The position numbers were made by a program, and so were the translations under genes. A model generated the notes under the pieces. The model saw only the letters and a list, made by a program, of their open reading frames with translations. It ran no database searches and was not told the DNA's origin. This document shows, piece by piece, positions 1 to 12,400 of a stretch of 64,000 bases of DNA (position 1 is the first letter of the stretch; every line of letters begins with the position of its first letter). Source of the DNA: Arcuatula senhousia (lineage: Eukaryota > Mollusca > Bivalvia > Mytilida > Mytilidae); assembly GCA_963971305.1 (NCBI GenBank), contig OZ020306.1, positions 2,410,842 to 2,474,841 on the forward strand. The letters run 5' to 3'.

Positions 1-918
1 GCCTTGGTTAACACTGTGGGTCTATGGAGGCTGATCCATGGTCAAATGTGTCTTTATCAGCCTTGGTTAACACTCTGGGTCTATGGAGGCTGATCCATGG
101 TCAAATGTATCATAATCAGCCTTGGTTAACACTGTGGGTCTATGGAGGCTGATCCATGGTCAAATGTGTCTTTATCAGCCTTGGTTAACACTGTGGGTCT
201 ATGGAGGCTGATCCATTGTCAAATGTGTCTTTATCAGCCTTGGTTAACACTGTGGGTCTATGAAGGCTGATCCATGGTCAAATGTGTCTTTATCAGCCTT
301 GGTTAACACTGTGGGTCTATGGAGGCTGATCCATTGTCAAATGTGTCATTATCAGCCTTGGTTAACACTGTGGGTCTATGGAGGCTGATCACTGGTCAAA
401 TGTGTCTTTATCAACCTTGGTTAACACTGTGGGTCTATGGAGGCTGATCCATGGTCAAATGTGTCTTTATCAGCCTTGGTTAACACTGTGGGTCTATGGA
501 GGCTGATCCATTGTCAAATGTGTCATTATCAGCCTTGGTTAACACTCTGGGTCTATGGAGGCTGATCCATTGTCAAATGTGTCTTTATCAGCCTTGGTTA
601 ACACTGTGGGTCTATTGAGGCTGATCCATTGTCAAATGTATCATAATCAGCCTTGGTTAACACTGTGGGTCTATGGAGGCTGATCCATTGTCAAATGTGT
701 CTTTATCAGCCTTGGTTAACACTGTGGGTCTATGGAGGCTGATCCATGGTCAAATGTGTCATTATCAGCCTTGGTTAACACTGTGGGTCTATGGAGGCTG
801 ATCCATTGTCAAATGTGTCTTTATCAGCCTTGGTTAACACTGTGGGTCTATGGAGGCTGATCCATGGTCAAATGTGTCTTTATCAGCCTTGGTTAACACT
901 GTGGGTCTATGGAGGCTA
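1..918 (+). repeat. 59-bp satellite array, about 15.5 copies
   Basis: A unit beginning GCCTTGGTTAACACTGTGGG recurs every 59 bp from the first base to about 918. Variation between copies is limited: GTG/CTG in the TGGGTCTA region, CCATGG/CCATTG, and TCTTTATCA/TCATTATCA/TCATAATCA. The array runs off the left edge, so its full length is unknown. The last copy degenerates at GGAGGCTAACCCATTA. The same unit occurs in reverse orientation at 5254-5454, so the KDZ-type gene lies between two inverted arrays. No coding function is seen. Confidence 0.97.
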
Positions 919-1073
919 ACCCATTACCACCACCTTTAATAACAACATAACAAACCATTAACAATACACGTTCACACCGAAAAACTACACACTTGAGCAA
1001 ACCAAAGGTTATTGAGACTATATTACGTTTAAATAATACATGAAATAAATATATATATGATTTATATATCAAC

Positions 1074-4000
1074 ATGTTTTTAATAAGATTCAGATATGCC
1101 TGGTACTGTTTTGCTAATCTTCTTGATATAAGTTATGAAGAGGGATTTATTTGCCCTGAATGTGGTGACTGTCCTGAAATTGTTGTGATGGATGGAGTTA
1201 CTCTAGGTCTGCAAAGAAACTTTATGCCGTTTAAACCTGATTTTCACCAAAATGATAATGGAGTTAAAGTCTTTGACGGGAGGTACGTTCAAATTTTTCA
1301 TACTTTCCAAACTATTTTAAAAAAATAACAACATAATATAATAGTACCAAATTTGCCAAACTTTACATAAATTGTTCAAAAAATAACATGATTGTTGAGA
1401 AATTCTATTTTTTTATTTTCTTTTTTTTTTTTGGTTATGTCTATTAAAAGCACAGAATTAGAGCTAAATAGGAGTTTATGGTTTAAATTAGAAAAGAAGG
1501 AAAATATAATGTTTTCATCTCATAATTAGATAATCCTTTAATTGTTTAATGTAATACTTAAATTTGTAACAATTTAATCATTGCCATTGCTACTGTTGGT
1601 AATGCTTAAAAAGAAAAGAATAATTTAAAAGCTAAATTTCACTGCATGTGAAGCGCTTTTCTGGTTTAACCTTCATTAGACACCAGAGGTGGAAAATTGG
1701 AAGACTGGTAGGTTATTGCATGTTTTGTAGTGCTAGAGTAGAAGTAGATAGGAAATTTGTGCATGCCTCTTCAATATATTATTATATAAGTGAAACCTGT
1801 CTTAAAGCAAAAACTTGCAAAAACCAAACTGAATACAAAATATTTCATTAAACCAATTAAAGATGCCCAGTAGGAGCTACAAAATTGCAGCAAGTAAAGA
1901 AAACAAAATTATGATTTGCAATAATTATAGGATTTCAAATAACAAAATAAGTACAAAGTGATAGGAAGTTCATTTTAGCAGTTTCAAAGGAGTAGGTTTT
2001 ATTAAGACAGGTTTCAAAGAGTATATAATCATTCTTTCATATTGCATGAACCATTTTTCTTGGTGATGGTACTATATTTTCTTCCACTTTTCTTTTTATG
2101 TAGGTTATAGAGGTGTTTTGCATGTTGTTAATTCTTTCTTGGAACAGGTACATAATACAGTCTTCGTCTTGGCAGAATACATTTTTTGTAGGTTGGTTCG
2201 ATTCCAACAGGGGACCTGTGAAAAGTACCTTTCCATATTTTGCATGAAATATTTTTGTTGGTGATGGTACTATATTTATTTTTAGCTTTGTTTCCATGTA
2301 GATTATAGTAATCATAATGTTTTGCATGTTGCAATGTTCTTGAACAGGTGCATAATACAGTTTTAACTTTTGGTTGTCAATATATTTAGGGTGGTAGGTA
2401 CCAATGGGGAATTTGATGGATGGACACACACCATTACTAGGCTCTACTGTCACGTTGCAGAGGGAGACAAATATTGTGACACAATTTGTAGTGTTTATAA
2501 ATCTTTTTTTTCTTAATTTTTTAGATTTAGCCAGTCTATATTTATTCTCTTTTTTCAAATATTGATTTTACAAGCGTTATTTAATCATATTTCAGTACTC
2601 ACAACACCCGCATCTTTATAAATGACAAAGAGACAAGGCAGTTATTGAAGAATTTTGCCGAAAATGGAATCAACAAGGACGAAATTGAAACACTATTAGC
2701 AAACCTTAAACAGCATCAACCTTCCCTTTTCATTCTTTTGGACTCTTTTTTGGAAAACTCTTTTTACATATACAAAGCTCCCAACATTTACAAAGATTTT
2801 CTAAAATTATTATCTTCCAATTATCCTGTGTGTGGCTATCTGCATTATAATGAATACCTTTTTCATCTTCTAAACAATTGTGATGCCTTTCATATGCAGG
2901 ATATTCTATTAATTGAAAAGGAATTTCCAGTTCTTTCGTGTCTATTTAAGAATCTGGAATGGAAAATACCAGATAATCTAAAACCAGTCTTGCACGCCTT
3001 AATAGATGTTGCCAAAGCACCATTTGTAAACAGCCATCATGACTTACCTTCATGCTCAATTACAAATTGTAACAATCATGGCAAAGGATTCTTTCCTGGA
3101 TTACATCCAGTGTGTGATAGGGGAAGTTATGTCTTAGACAGTAAAGTCCGAAAGAAAGTGGGTGTGGATGATTGCTCCAAAAAATCGCCAAGTCATCCAT
3201 CGCTTACTCCTGGACTGTTTACAATTTCATGTATCCATGGTATATGCTATGGTTATGACATTATGGAAGATCCAGAAAGTCCAAATACAGCATTTACTAT
3301 TCTTAGGACAAGATTTAAAAAAGGTTGTTATAAGTTTTGGGTTGTTACAGAAAATACTAAGCTGTCTCTCATACATTTTTTACCCTAACTTTTAGCTAAT
3401 CCCATAAAAATCTGCATTTCGTTTCTGCTTAAATGCATGCATCTCCCTATAATACATTATAAAAAAAATATATATCAACTTATAAGAAAATATAGTTACT
3501 TCAAGTAAATATTGAAATTCCTTACATCAAAAACACTCCTTTAATCTAAAGATAACACACAAATTATCATGTAACTTGTTTTGAAACATAATGTCATGTC
3601 ATATTGTCAACTCCCGGTCTTCCATTGTGATTTTTTAAATTCCTGTTACCTTATGTTGGTTGTGTTGCTGATATTACTCTACATCTCAATATTGTCTATG
3701 ACTCATCTTTAAAAATCTTCCATCAAAAAAAAAATACATATTTGTTTATTTTTAATACATGGGCACCCTTCTAATTTCTAATATATCTTTTTATAGCTCC
3801 TAAAGTAATAATATACGACAATGCTTGCAACTTACATAACTATTGCTTGAATCGGGATCCAGGATTTTTTAGAGATTCATGGTTTGTAGTGGATAGGTTT
3901 CATTGGTGTAATCACAAAGGTAGGGTGTAGTTCAAACATTATAAGTGTAATTTAGGATAAGGAGATGCTAGTTATTGTTAACATCAATCATAAAGGATGT

Positions 4001-4853
4001 GCAGTAGGAAATTTCACAGGTCTGAAATATAGCAACTTCCTACTTGGTTTTGAAAATATAAACCTTTCAAATTTTGTTTCTTTTTTTTTTCTTATTCAAA
4101 TTGAAACCATGTATAGATATTATTGAAAGAGAAAGAAAAATATATGTACTGGTAAAATGTAAGCAGAAAAGGTAAACCACATACGTAGGGAATGGGCGAA
4201 GTCCATTTTCTTAATTGGTTTCATTAGCCAAATAGATGATTCATTGATTGGTCAGAACAAATAAACAGCAAAGAGGATGCAAGAATGTGGATAAATCAAG
4301 AATAAACGGTTTGACCAGTTTACAGAAAAGGCTACACTACGTTTTTTTCTATTACTCTAATAACTTGAAAGTACACTTAGTTTGATTACTAATTATATGA
4401 GTTATATATCTGTAATAAATAGATTTGAAAATAAGGTGTATTGACATGCAAACATAATAAAATTTAAAGTTATGATAGATGCTCAGTGATTGACAACCCA
4501 TCTACCTTAAACAAAAAAAATGTGCAAAAGTGTCCTATTTATCCACAGCAAGAAAATATTTATTTATTTCTTATCTTCTGTCTTATTTTTCAGGCTGTCA
4601 TAGTGGATACAATCTTTCCTTATACCCACAGTATCGGCATCTTAATACACAGGTGGCAGAACAAAGGAATGCTACATTTAAAAAACTTAAAAGCATGCTT
4701 TCATATATGAATCTAAATAACTTTAAAATGCATATTAATCTCTATATATGGTTTAGAAGCATGCTATCAATTGCGTCCACATGGCCAGATTTGTGCCTCA
4801 AAGATTTTGATGTATTTAAACAATTAAGTAGGGTTTACTCAAATACAGTATAA
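1074..4853 (+). CDS. KDZ-type (Kyakuja/Dileera/Zisupton) transposase core, four exons, 5' end not found
   Basis: Exons are 1074-1282, 2596-3323, 3797-3919 and 4594-4853. Splicing gives about 439 codons with no stop before the TAA at 4851-4853. All three introns are GT-AG and every phase matches. Exon 1 carries a zinc-binding-like CPECGDCPE followed by VVMDGVTLGLQRNFM. The first junction reads FDG-S-THNTRIFI. Exon 2 ends with a GLFTISCIHGICYGY segment and an ESPNTAF...TRFK segment. Exon 3 reads IIYDNACNLHNYCLN and VVDRFHWCNHKG. Exon 4 reads GCHSGYNLSLYP, LNTQVAEQRN and LSYM. These blocks, in this order, are typical of KDZ transposases and related domesticated proteins, which cut and paste DNA in the nucleus. 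The true start is uncertain: TTCAG just before the TATGCCTGG codons near 1094 could be an acceptor, so upstream exons may lie left of the satellite or be missing. Whether it is an active element or a host gene is open; multiple introns and an intact frame argue against a freshly dead copy. Confidence 0.87.
2037..2360 (-). repeat. Dispersed element R1, copy 1, with a tRNA-like T-arm
   Basis: This block inside intron 1 of the KDZ-type gene matches 18225-18550 in the opposite orientation. It is built of two related half-units, each containing GGTGATGGTACTATATT, a TTTTGCATGTTG block and GAACAGGTRCATAATACAG. Between them, at about 2189-2212, lies GTTGG-TTCGATT-CCAAC, a 5-bp stem with a 7-base loop like a tRNA T-arm, including the GGTTCGATTCC B-box. 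I could not find a matching D-arm or acceptor strand, so it is not a complete tRNA gene. A tRNA-derived SINE-like origin is possible. Long open frames across it (up to about 170 codons) are an effect of base composition. Confidence 0.7.
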
Positions 4854-4859
4854 GTTATA

Positions 4860-5254
4860 ATGTTTTTGACTGGTCCGTCTGTCCGTCCGTCAGTCCGTCT
4901 GTCCGTGATCAAAATTTTCGTAACAGATATCTCAGCTATTATTAATTGTAGGCTTTTGATATTTGGTATGAAGCTTCAGGTGGGGTCCCATATGGTGGGA
5001 TAGGTTTTCAGGTCTGTCGTTCATCTACTTCCTGTTTAACGAGTTGACTTAGACTTTTTTCACTAAATTTTCAGGGTTGAAAATTTTCGTAACAAATTTC
5101 TCAGCAACTATTAATTGTAGGTATTTTATATTTTGTATGAAGCTTCAGGTAGGTGTCCCATATGGTGGGATTTGTTTTCAGGTCTGTCAATCATCTACTT
5201 CCTGTTTAAAAAGCCGATTTTGACTTTTTCAATAAATTTTCAGGGTTAAAAATT
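4860..5254 (+). repeat. Pearl-like dispersed repeat (family A), two monomers
   Basis: A GTCCGTCTGTCCGTCCGTC tract at about 4872-4908 is followed by two copies of a unit of about 190 bp containing AAAATTTTCGTAACA, TTCTCAGC, ATATTTGGTATGAAGCTTCA, CCATATGGTGGGAT and CATCTACTTCCTGTTTAA. It is the reverse complement of the family-A copies at 34565-34760, 35165-35400, 37100-37690 and 42120-43812. The right edge abuts the inverted 59-bp satellite. Confidence 0.85.
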
Positions 5255-5454
5255 TTCACAGTGTTAACCAAGGCTGATAAAGACACATTTGACCATGGAT
5301 CAGCCTCCATAGACCCACAGTGTTAATCAAGGCTGATAAAGACACATTTGACCATGGATCAGCCTCCATAGACCCAGAGTGTTTACCAAGGCTGATAATG
5401 ATACATTTGACAATGGATCAGCCTCCATAGACCCACAGTGTTAACCAAGGCTGA
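5254..5454 (-). repeat. Inverted stub of the 59-bp satellite, about 3.4 copies
   Basis: CACAGTGTTAACCAAGGC and TGGATCAGCCTCCATAGACC recur at 59-bp spacing. This is the exact reverse complement of the unit at 1-918. The array ends abruptly at CCAAGGCTGAT near 5454, giving a clear boundary to unrelated sequence. Confidence 0.95.
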
Positions 5455-6440
5455 TGTCTTGTTGTTTCGTACAGTATTTTGTCTTAGGTTCTCTATTGTT
5501 GAATTGAACTTTTGTCGATTGAGTTTTACCTCCTGCATGTGGTTTATTGGAAGAAAATGAGGTATTAATTGATATTTGTAAAGTTATTGAAATTAATTTG
5601 TGATGCCCCAGGATGCAAGAAACAACATGAAGGATCGTGCCAAAGTGACTGCTATATGTCACTTTGCAGGTAACAAGCCAATAATATGAAAGATAGAAAA
5701 ATATCTTTTATTTAAACAGATTAAGAAAAACATCAGTGTACATGTAACTTAAGGTTCATCTATCTAATAAAATGGCTGAATTTTAGATCAATTATTCAAC
5801 ATACAAAGACAGCATAAAGAATATTTTACAATAAACCATATATTATACTATTTTAATGGTTAAATCTATTATTTAAAAGTTCTGCTTTTTTCTGTCTTTA
5901 ACACAGTGAAATTTATCAAAAGACTATTTATTTTGTTTATTTTGTTTATTTTTAAATATATCTGTTAAAATTACTATTAAAATTTAAATCTGTGTCATTA
6001 TGGCCTAGTACAGGTAAATAAAAAATCAATACATATGATGGAGTAATTTTGATTGAAATAAACCAACTTCAGGAAAATTTGGAAACGATTATAAGCTTTA
6101 CAATGTTTACATATTTATTACCTTTCAGTCTGAATGACACTAAAAAACTGAGGTTGAAAAAAATGATTGTTGTAGACAATATGCCTATAAATCATAATTA
6201 GCTAAAGTTGATTCCTAATTTTTTAAATAAGATTTAGAATTATAGGAGTTTACCATGGTTTCATTGAATTTGTTAATCAAAATTTTCAAACATGATTAAA
6301 AATTTTAAAAAAATGTAATAACAAGACTTCAAAACTTCAAAGTCAATCTCAAATATCCAAAGAAGCAGATTCAAAGTAACAGAAGTTACTTTAAATTGGT
6401 TTCATCATAGATCTGTATATTAAATATTTAATATACAGGT
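5455..6440. other. Intergenic stretch, nothing recognised
   Basis: AT-rich sequence between the inverted satellite and the stop codon of the C48 gene. It should contain the 3' UTR of that minus-strand gene. I see no coding segment, repeat unit or RNA gene. Confidence 0.6.
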
Positions 6441-9400
6441 CTATGGTTTCATAGAATCCAATAAGTCCACAATTGCTCTCCTCGTATAGCCTTTCATTTG
6501 GAGAATTTCTTTGTTCTGTAAAAAAAATAAAAAATAAAAGATGAATTAATATAAATTGGTGTTTTTAAAAAAGCACACTTTTTAAATAAATTGATAGTAT
6601 TCACCATATAATTTAACACTTAAAAATACATGTAATTATATATGGCTCAAGTTAGATATAACAGAATTTTAAAGTACAATGTATTGACTTGTACTTCTGT
6701 AAGTAAAAATGCATCAAGCTTATTGTTTTAGAAATTAAAATAACAATTTACATAAGTTGATTACCTGACAGATACACTCTACATAGTGTACAACATAGAC
6801 TCCACAGTCATTTCCGTTACGTTGCTTTGGAGCCTAAAATAAGGAAATCAATAGCACAATATAGAATTTTGAAAAAATAATGATTACATTATAGAAGTTA
6901 ATTACAAATGTTTATTTAGGTAAATGACATTAATTATCTAAATATTACTTGCTCACATCCGTACTACTTGGAATTCAATTGATTAAATGAATCCAATGTG
7001 AAATAAAAAGTACTACTTTTCATATGCATTTTTCTTTAAAATGTGAAATTTTATCCTTTCTTTTATTTGGATGTGACTGAAATTCTGTTGTTCATGCTGT
7101 AATAAAATTGCTTATAGACTACAAAGGAATACAAGCTATATGCTCATGTTTATAATTATTCCTGCTAGTTGTGTCAATGCAAAAAAAAAAGATTTGCATG
7201 TACATGTATAGAAATTTTCACAGTTAATGCATGAACTAAATAGTAGATTAAATTAAATTGTCATTGATTTTATTTTAATGATTATTTTGCATTCTCCTTA
7301 ATTAGAAAAAGGGTAACACCCACTACTACATGTTCTTGCTTGAGTACTCCACTTATACTCATAACATCAGAGAAAAATCTGAAATACACAAGAAATTAAA
7401 GTTTGTTTTTGCATGCCAAAACAATGTCTTCCCCACTTCCCCTCCCCAAAATGTGAGACAAATAATTTTCTGGTAATATTAACAACTACATATGGAGTCC
7501 TTCTCATACACAAATCACATTGAAATTGGTCCAAAGTAGTGTCAAAGGAGTTGCATCCACAAGATGAAAATAGTGATGTTCAGCAAATTTTCTATAACTC
7601 CCATAAAATTAGACAGATCAAGATTTTAGTAATTTGTGCAACTACACATGGTGTACTACCTACCTGCCAAGTTTTGTAAAATTCTGTCATATAGTTTCAG
7701 AGACAGACAGAAAGAAAGAAACGAAAAAATAAATATGTCTCCCACCAAAGTGGCCGGGGGGGGGGACATAAAATAAAAATACAGTTTAGTTGTACATGTA
7801 GTATATGAGTGTGTGTTTTTTTGTTTGTTTCTTTTTTTGTGACATTTTTTGTCTTATGTTGCACCATTGATGTATACACAATATAATTAATATACATGTA
7901 AATACATTTTTGTACCTGAAAAAAAAAATTGTTAAATATTTATTATTTTATCATCTTAAGACTTTCAATCAGTGACAGTGATATTAAATTCTAACTATTT
8001 ACCTGTTTAAGTTTGTTAGAACCCTGGGATAGGTGCCTCCCATTGAGCATAGTACTTGTAATTGTTGCTTTTTTGGTAGTAGTACAACCAAAAACCAATG
8101 TAAGCTGTTAACATAAACAAAGATAAAATTGAAAGAAACATATGAACAGTAAAAACAATAAAGCAAATCTTCAATTTAAATATCATAATTTGAATAAATG
8201 GTGAAAAATATGTGGATTTATTTTTCCTGCATTGTACATTAATTGTTCTATGACAAGAAATGTAGTCTTACACCAATGTAAGGCTAGTAGCAGCCATGGA
8301 TGGTCGGCAATGTTGAAAACTGTTGTGTAGTTAACACTTATTCCACATTTTGTATCATCTATTATAGTTAAACTTGCTTATCACAGATTGGCACAAACAA
8401 TGCCCTTGTCTGTTCCCAATTGATACGCCGAACATATGGCAGTCCTTCCTGTATGTTAAGGGCAGTAAATCTCAGTCTTGATCTGTTAGTGATAAAATCA
8501 TGTTTATATTATAAGTTGTACTAATAAATTTACTATTGGAAACAAACAGTTTAGAACACTGGTGCATCTGGACTATAAAGGACAGTCACATTTAATATTG
8601 AATACATACACAAGAACACATAGGAAACCACTGATCTTGGGATTTAACAGATAAATATAATTATATACATGAGTGAAAACCCACAAGGGCTACATCCAAA
8701 ACATTAGTTATTAACAGTTGTTTTTTTATTTATTTATATTATAAATATAGTGTTGTATGAAATTTTATTTTCAATTGCATTAAAATAATATGCATTTATT
8801 CAAGATATACTTTTTATATTTAAACGAAATATTTCTAATGAAGGATTTACCCATTGTCCAAGCTTGTACTGCCCCTTGGAGTTAGAACAGCCTGTGCAAA
8901 TGTTGTGTCCAACACAGCTAGATCTTCATGACCATCTGTTAAAGCCCTTTGAAATGTTTTCAAGTGATTGCATAATTAAGTTTAAAGAGTATGATTAAAT
9001 TAACCTTTCTTTTTCTTTTGGAAATCATTTAATCAATTATTTAAAGATTAAATATGGTACACTGCTATAATCAGAAGCAATATTATTTTTGTAACATAAT
9101 AAAGAACTGCAGTCATCTCTGTTTTTTTAATCAAATGTAGAATATCATTCATACAGCACTAAATATATAAAAAAACATTTTTTGTATACTGTGGTTTCAT
9201 TATTATTTTTGGGGTATCAATTTTCATGGTTTTTGTGGGTAGCCTTAAACAACGAAATTTAATATCCCACGAAAAGGATATTAAACATTGGTTTATACAC
9301 TGCAAAGTGCAGACTAAAGAATCACAAATTTAAGAATCAATGAACTGATACTTTGTGTACCACACATCGAAAATAAATGAATCCACAGTAATTGAAATAC

Positions 9401-12400
9401 TAATTCTAGTAATTTTGTTACAGTACCGAAGGCAGATATTTATAATATTGTCATCAATCCACTGGCCTCTTATCACCCTGCAATACTCCCCTTTCCAAAT
9501 TTCATAGCCAAACTTCTTAAACATGCTGTATGAAAAAAGAAAGGAGTACTTATTATATGTCACCAATTATATTATACAGCTAATAAGCAGACATAAGCAC
9601 ACTTTTACCAGGGCTGATGCATTGCTGATACCCCCATGTAAACTTAATAGATTTATCTAAAAAAACTTTATAAGTTCAGGAACACTTTGTAATATTTTAA
9701 TATAAAATTTCTTCAATCTTCATTGGCCACATTCTTGGATTTCAATTGTCTTCTCCATCATAAAGTGTGGTTTTCCCCTGAAAAAAATAAAATAAAAACC
9801 ACAAAGAATCATGTTGTAAGGTTTAAATGCCTAAAAAGTATAGAAATACACAGTTAATATTCATTTTGTGTCTCATAACCATGTTGTGTTTTTGTCGCAA
9901 ATTTAATGAAAGAGGCAGGTCTTGCCTACTGTTTCATTTGAAATGTCTATACCTAGTCAGGGCAATTGTCATCTTCCATTTCTCTATTGTGACTGTCTTG
10001 TTTTGTCTTTTTCTATGGATTTGAGATTCTGCAGTTTTTTATCTTTAATTATTACTAGTTTTAAATAGCATAAATGACTCTCTACTTATCTTGGTTTCTG
10101 AGTAAATCCCTAAAGCTGTGAGTAAAGTTATATATGTAAGTACTTGTAATAAAGAAATAGGAGCACTTATCTGACTGTCTGCAGATGTATATTTCCATTC
10201 CATTCTGTTGGAAAATGATAAGCTATAAAAGATCATCATATAAAAAACACAAAAGGTAACATTTTAATAAAATATTTTACAAATGTGATACATGTGACAT
10301 TACCAATTAACCATTCATTGGAAGATATAATTAACCTACTGATCAATATTAACAAAAAACATTAAATAATTTATTACCTTTCATGATGAAACATATTAAG
10401 ATTAAACAAATGTGCAGGAAGTTTATCAACAGTGCATCAGCATAGTACCATTCAAATTATGTAAGTTTAATACCATTTTTACTATTTAAATGAGAAAAAG
10501 ATTTTTGAACAGCCTTAATTCATTCATTCTACACAATCATGCAGACTGAAGCATAATATCCAAATAATTAATATGTTATAACTTTTGTTTTGTTTTTTAA
10601 CTAAGTATGGTACAAACTTTTGTTAAAAAAGAATAGTACATGTTTAAGTGTTACTTAACATCTTTTTGATCGAGTTTTACGTTCTAATTAAAGTTTTAAA
10701 ATAAAGATAAAATAAAATGATATTTATGCTAATAAAATTTTTTAAAAAATAACAAACTGCATATGTGTGAAATAACCAAAAAAAGGTTAAAGTTTGAAAT
10801 TACAAGATCTTTAATCAGAACTGATACTCAACCAATCTAATTAAATTACTACATTGAGCGCAAACTACTATTCTACGTTAAAAATACATGCATCTGCTAT
10901 GATACTATATTTAGACACACTTGAGTAATCTCAATTAAATTTTGTACACACAAAAAAAAAACACAAGAAACATTCCTTTTGAAATTCCACATACTATAAA
11001 ATCAATTTGAGTTAAGTAATTTTTATTCTGACAGGTAAGATCATAAGATGAACACACAATATTTATTTGAGATTCCTCGTAAAAAGTGCTATACTTACCA
11101 TTAATTTATATAGAAAATTAATAGTATTAACATGCATTCACCACAACCAAACATTACACAATTTGACAGGCCACATGCATTTTTGTAATATTATTTTCAT
11201 ACAAACCTGTTAAGATATCATCTTTATTGTAATCTATAAATATGTATGAAATAGATTTATCAAAATTTAGCAAATATATAATATTATTTGCTCTTATACA
11301 ACAATATGACTAAAGTATGGTATCTGAATCTTACATTCCATCTTGGATTCCAGGTAAATAAGCCCTTGTTGGAATATCACTGAAAATAAATTAGTATTTG
11401 AAGTGAGTTATGTCAAATTAAAGTATATAATATATTTTTAATGTAAATTTATCTACAATGTACATGCATATGCATTTTTATCAGAGGCTATTCAGAGGCA
11501 GAAGTTAGTGTTTTCAAAACCCAGAAATAAAATATGTCCATTAGAATCCTTGTTTTACATGCTTAATGCAATTCCCCAAAATTAGTTTTAAGAAAGCAAA
11601 GCCATGGCATGCATGTAATTTCTGATTTGGTGTTAATTATACATTATATTTCATGAATTCCAATACATTTTTCCTCAATATTTTATCAATAAGGAGAGCA
11701 ATGGGCCAAACAAATAGATTGTTTTGTAAAACTCAATATTTGACAATTTTCCTTGATTTTCAAGTATAAAACAGTGAATATGAAAATTATGAGGGATGAA
11801 GAATGTGGTCAATGCTAATTCTGACAAAACATGCTATGAAAACAGTGTAAATGTGTGAAAAATAAGGAATTTTACAAATTATTGCATGTTTGAAGTATAT
11901 AAATTCTGTCAAACCTTACAGATATAAAAAGGTCATTTATACCTTAATAAATTTTGGTATAATTAATGAAAAGTTAATATAGTTTAAAAATTAGTAAATT
12001 TAGTTTTTCATGGCTCTACTCTAATCCTTTGTTTCCACAAAGAATGTTTTCACTAAGACAATACTATACCCTTCTTCATTACTGGTCTCGCTTTCATTTG
12101 TCTTAGGATGCCTTGTATTAAGATCTGAAGCTATATTTATATAACAAAGTTCATAAAACAAAAAAAAGTACATCAGTTTGTTTTTAAAATATTTAAAAAA
12201 TAGAATAGCAGTTAAACTGCAATATTAATTGCTGTGGAATAAAAATTCGGAATAGATAAAACCACATTAATAATGTTTCCACTATGTTTGACATGAACTT
12301 CAGATTGTATTGTGTCCTTTCAAAAATTTAAAATTTCAACCTTGACATTTGAATCTTTTTTTCAACTGCATTATACTTAAACTACACTTACATTAATATC

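Noticed and set aside
2189..2212. tRNA gene
   Set aside because: Only a T-arm is present; no matching acceptor, D-arm or anticodon arm is found within 80 bp.
2037..2558. 173-codon minus-strand frame as a gene
   Set aside because: It lies in the repeated R1 element, its translation is not shared as an intact frame by the second copy, and codon content follows AT composition.
9720..9782. Exon of the C48 gene (GKPHFMMEKTIEIQE)
   Set aside because: It has a good acceptor and a plausible peptide, but no phase of entry and exit links it to both neighbours without a stop. It was left unresolved rather than called.
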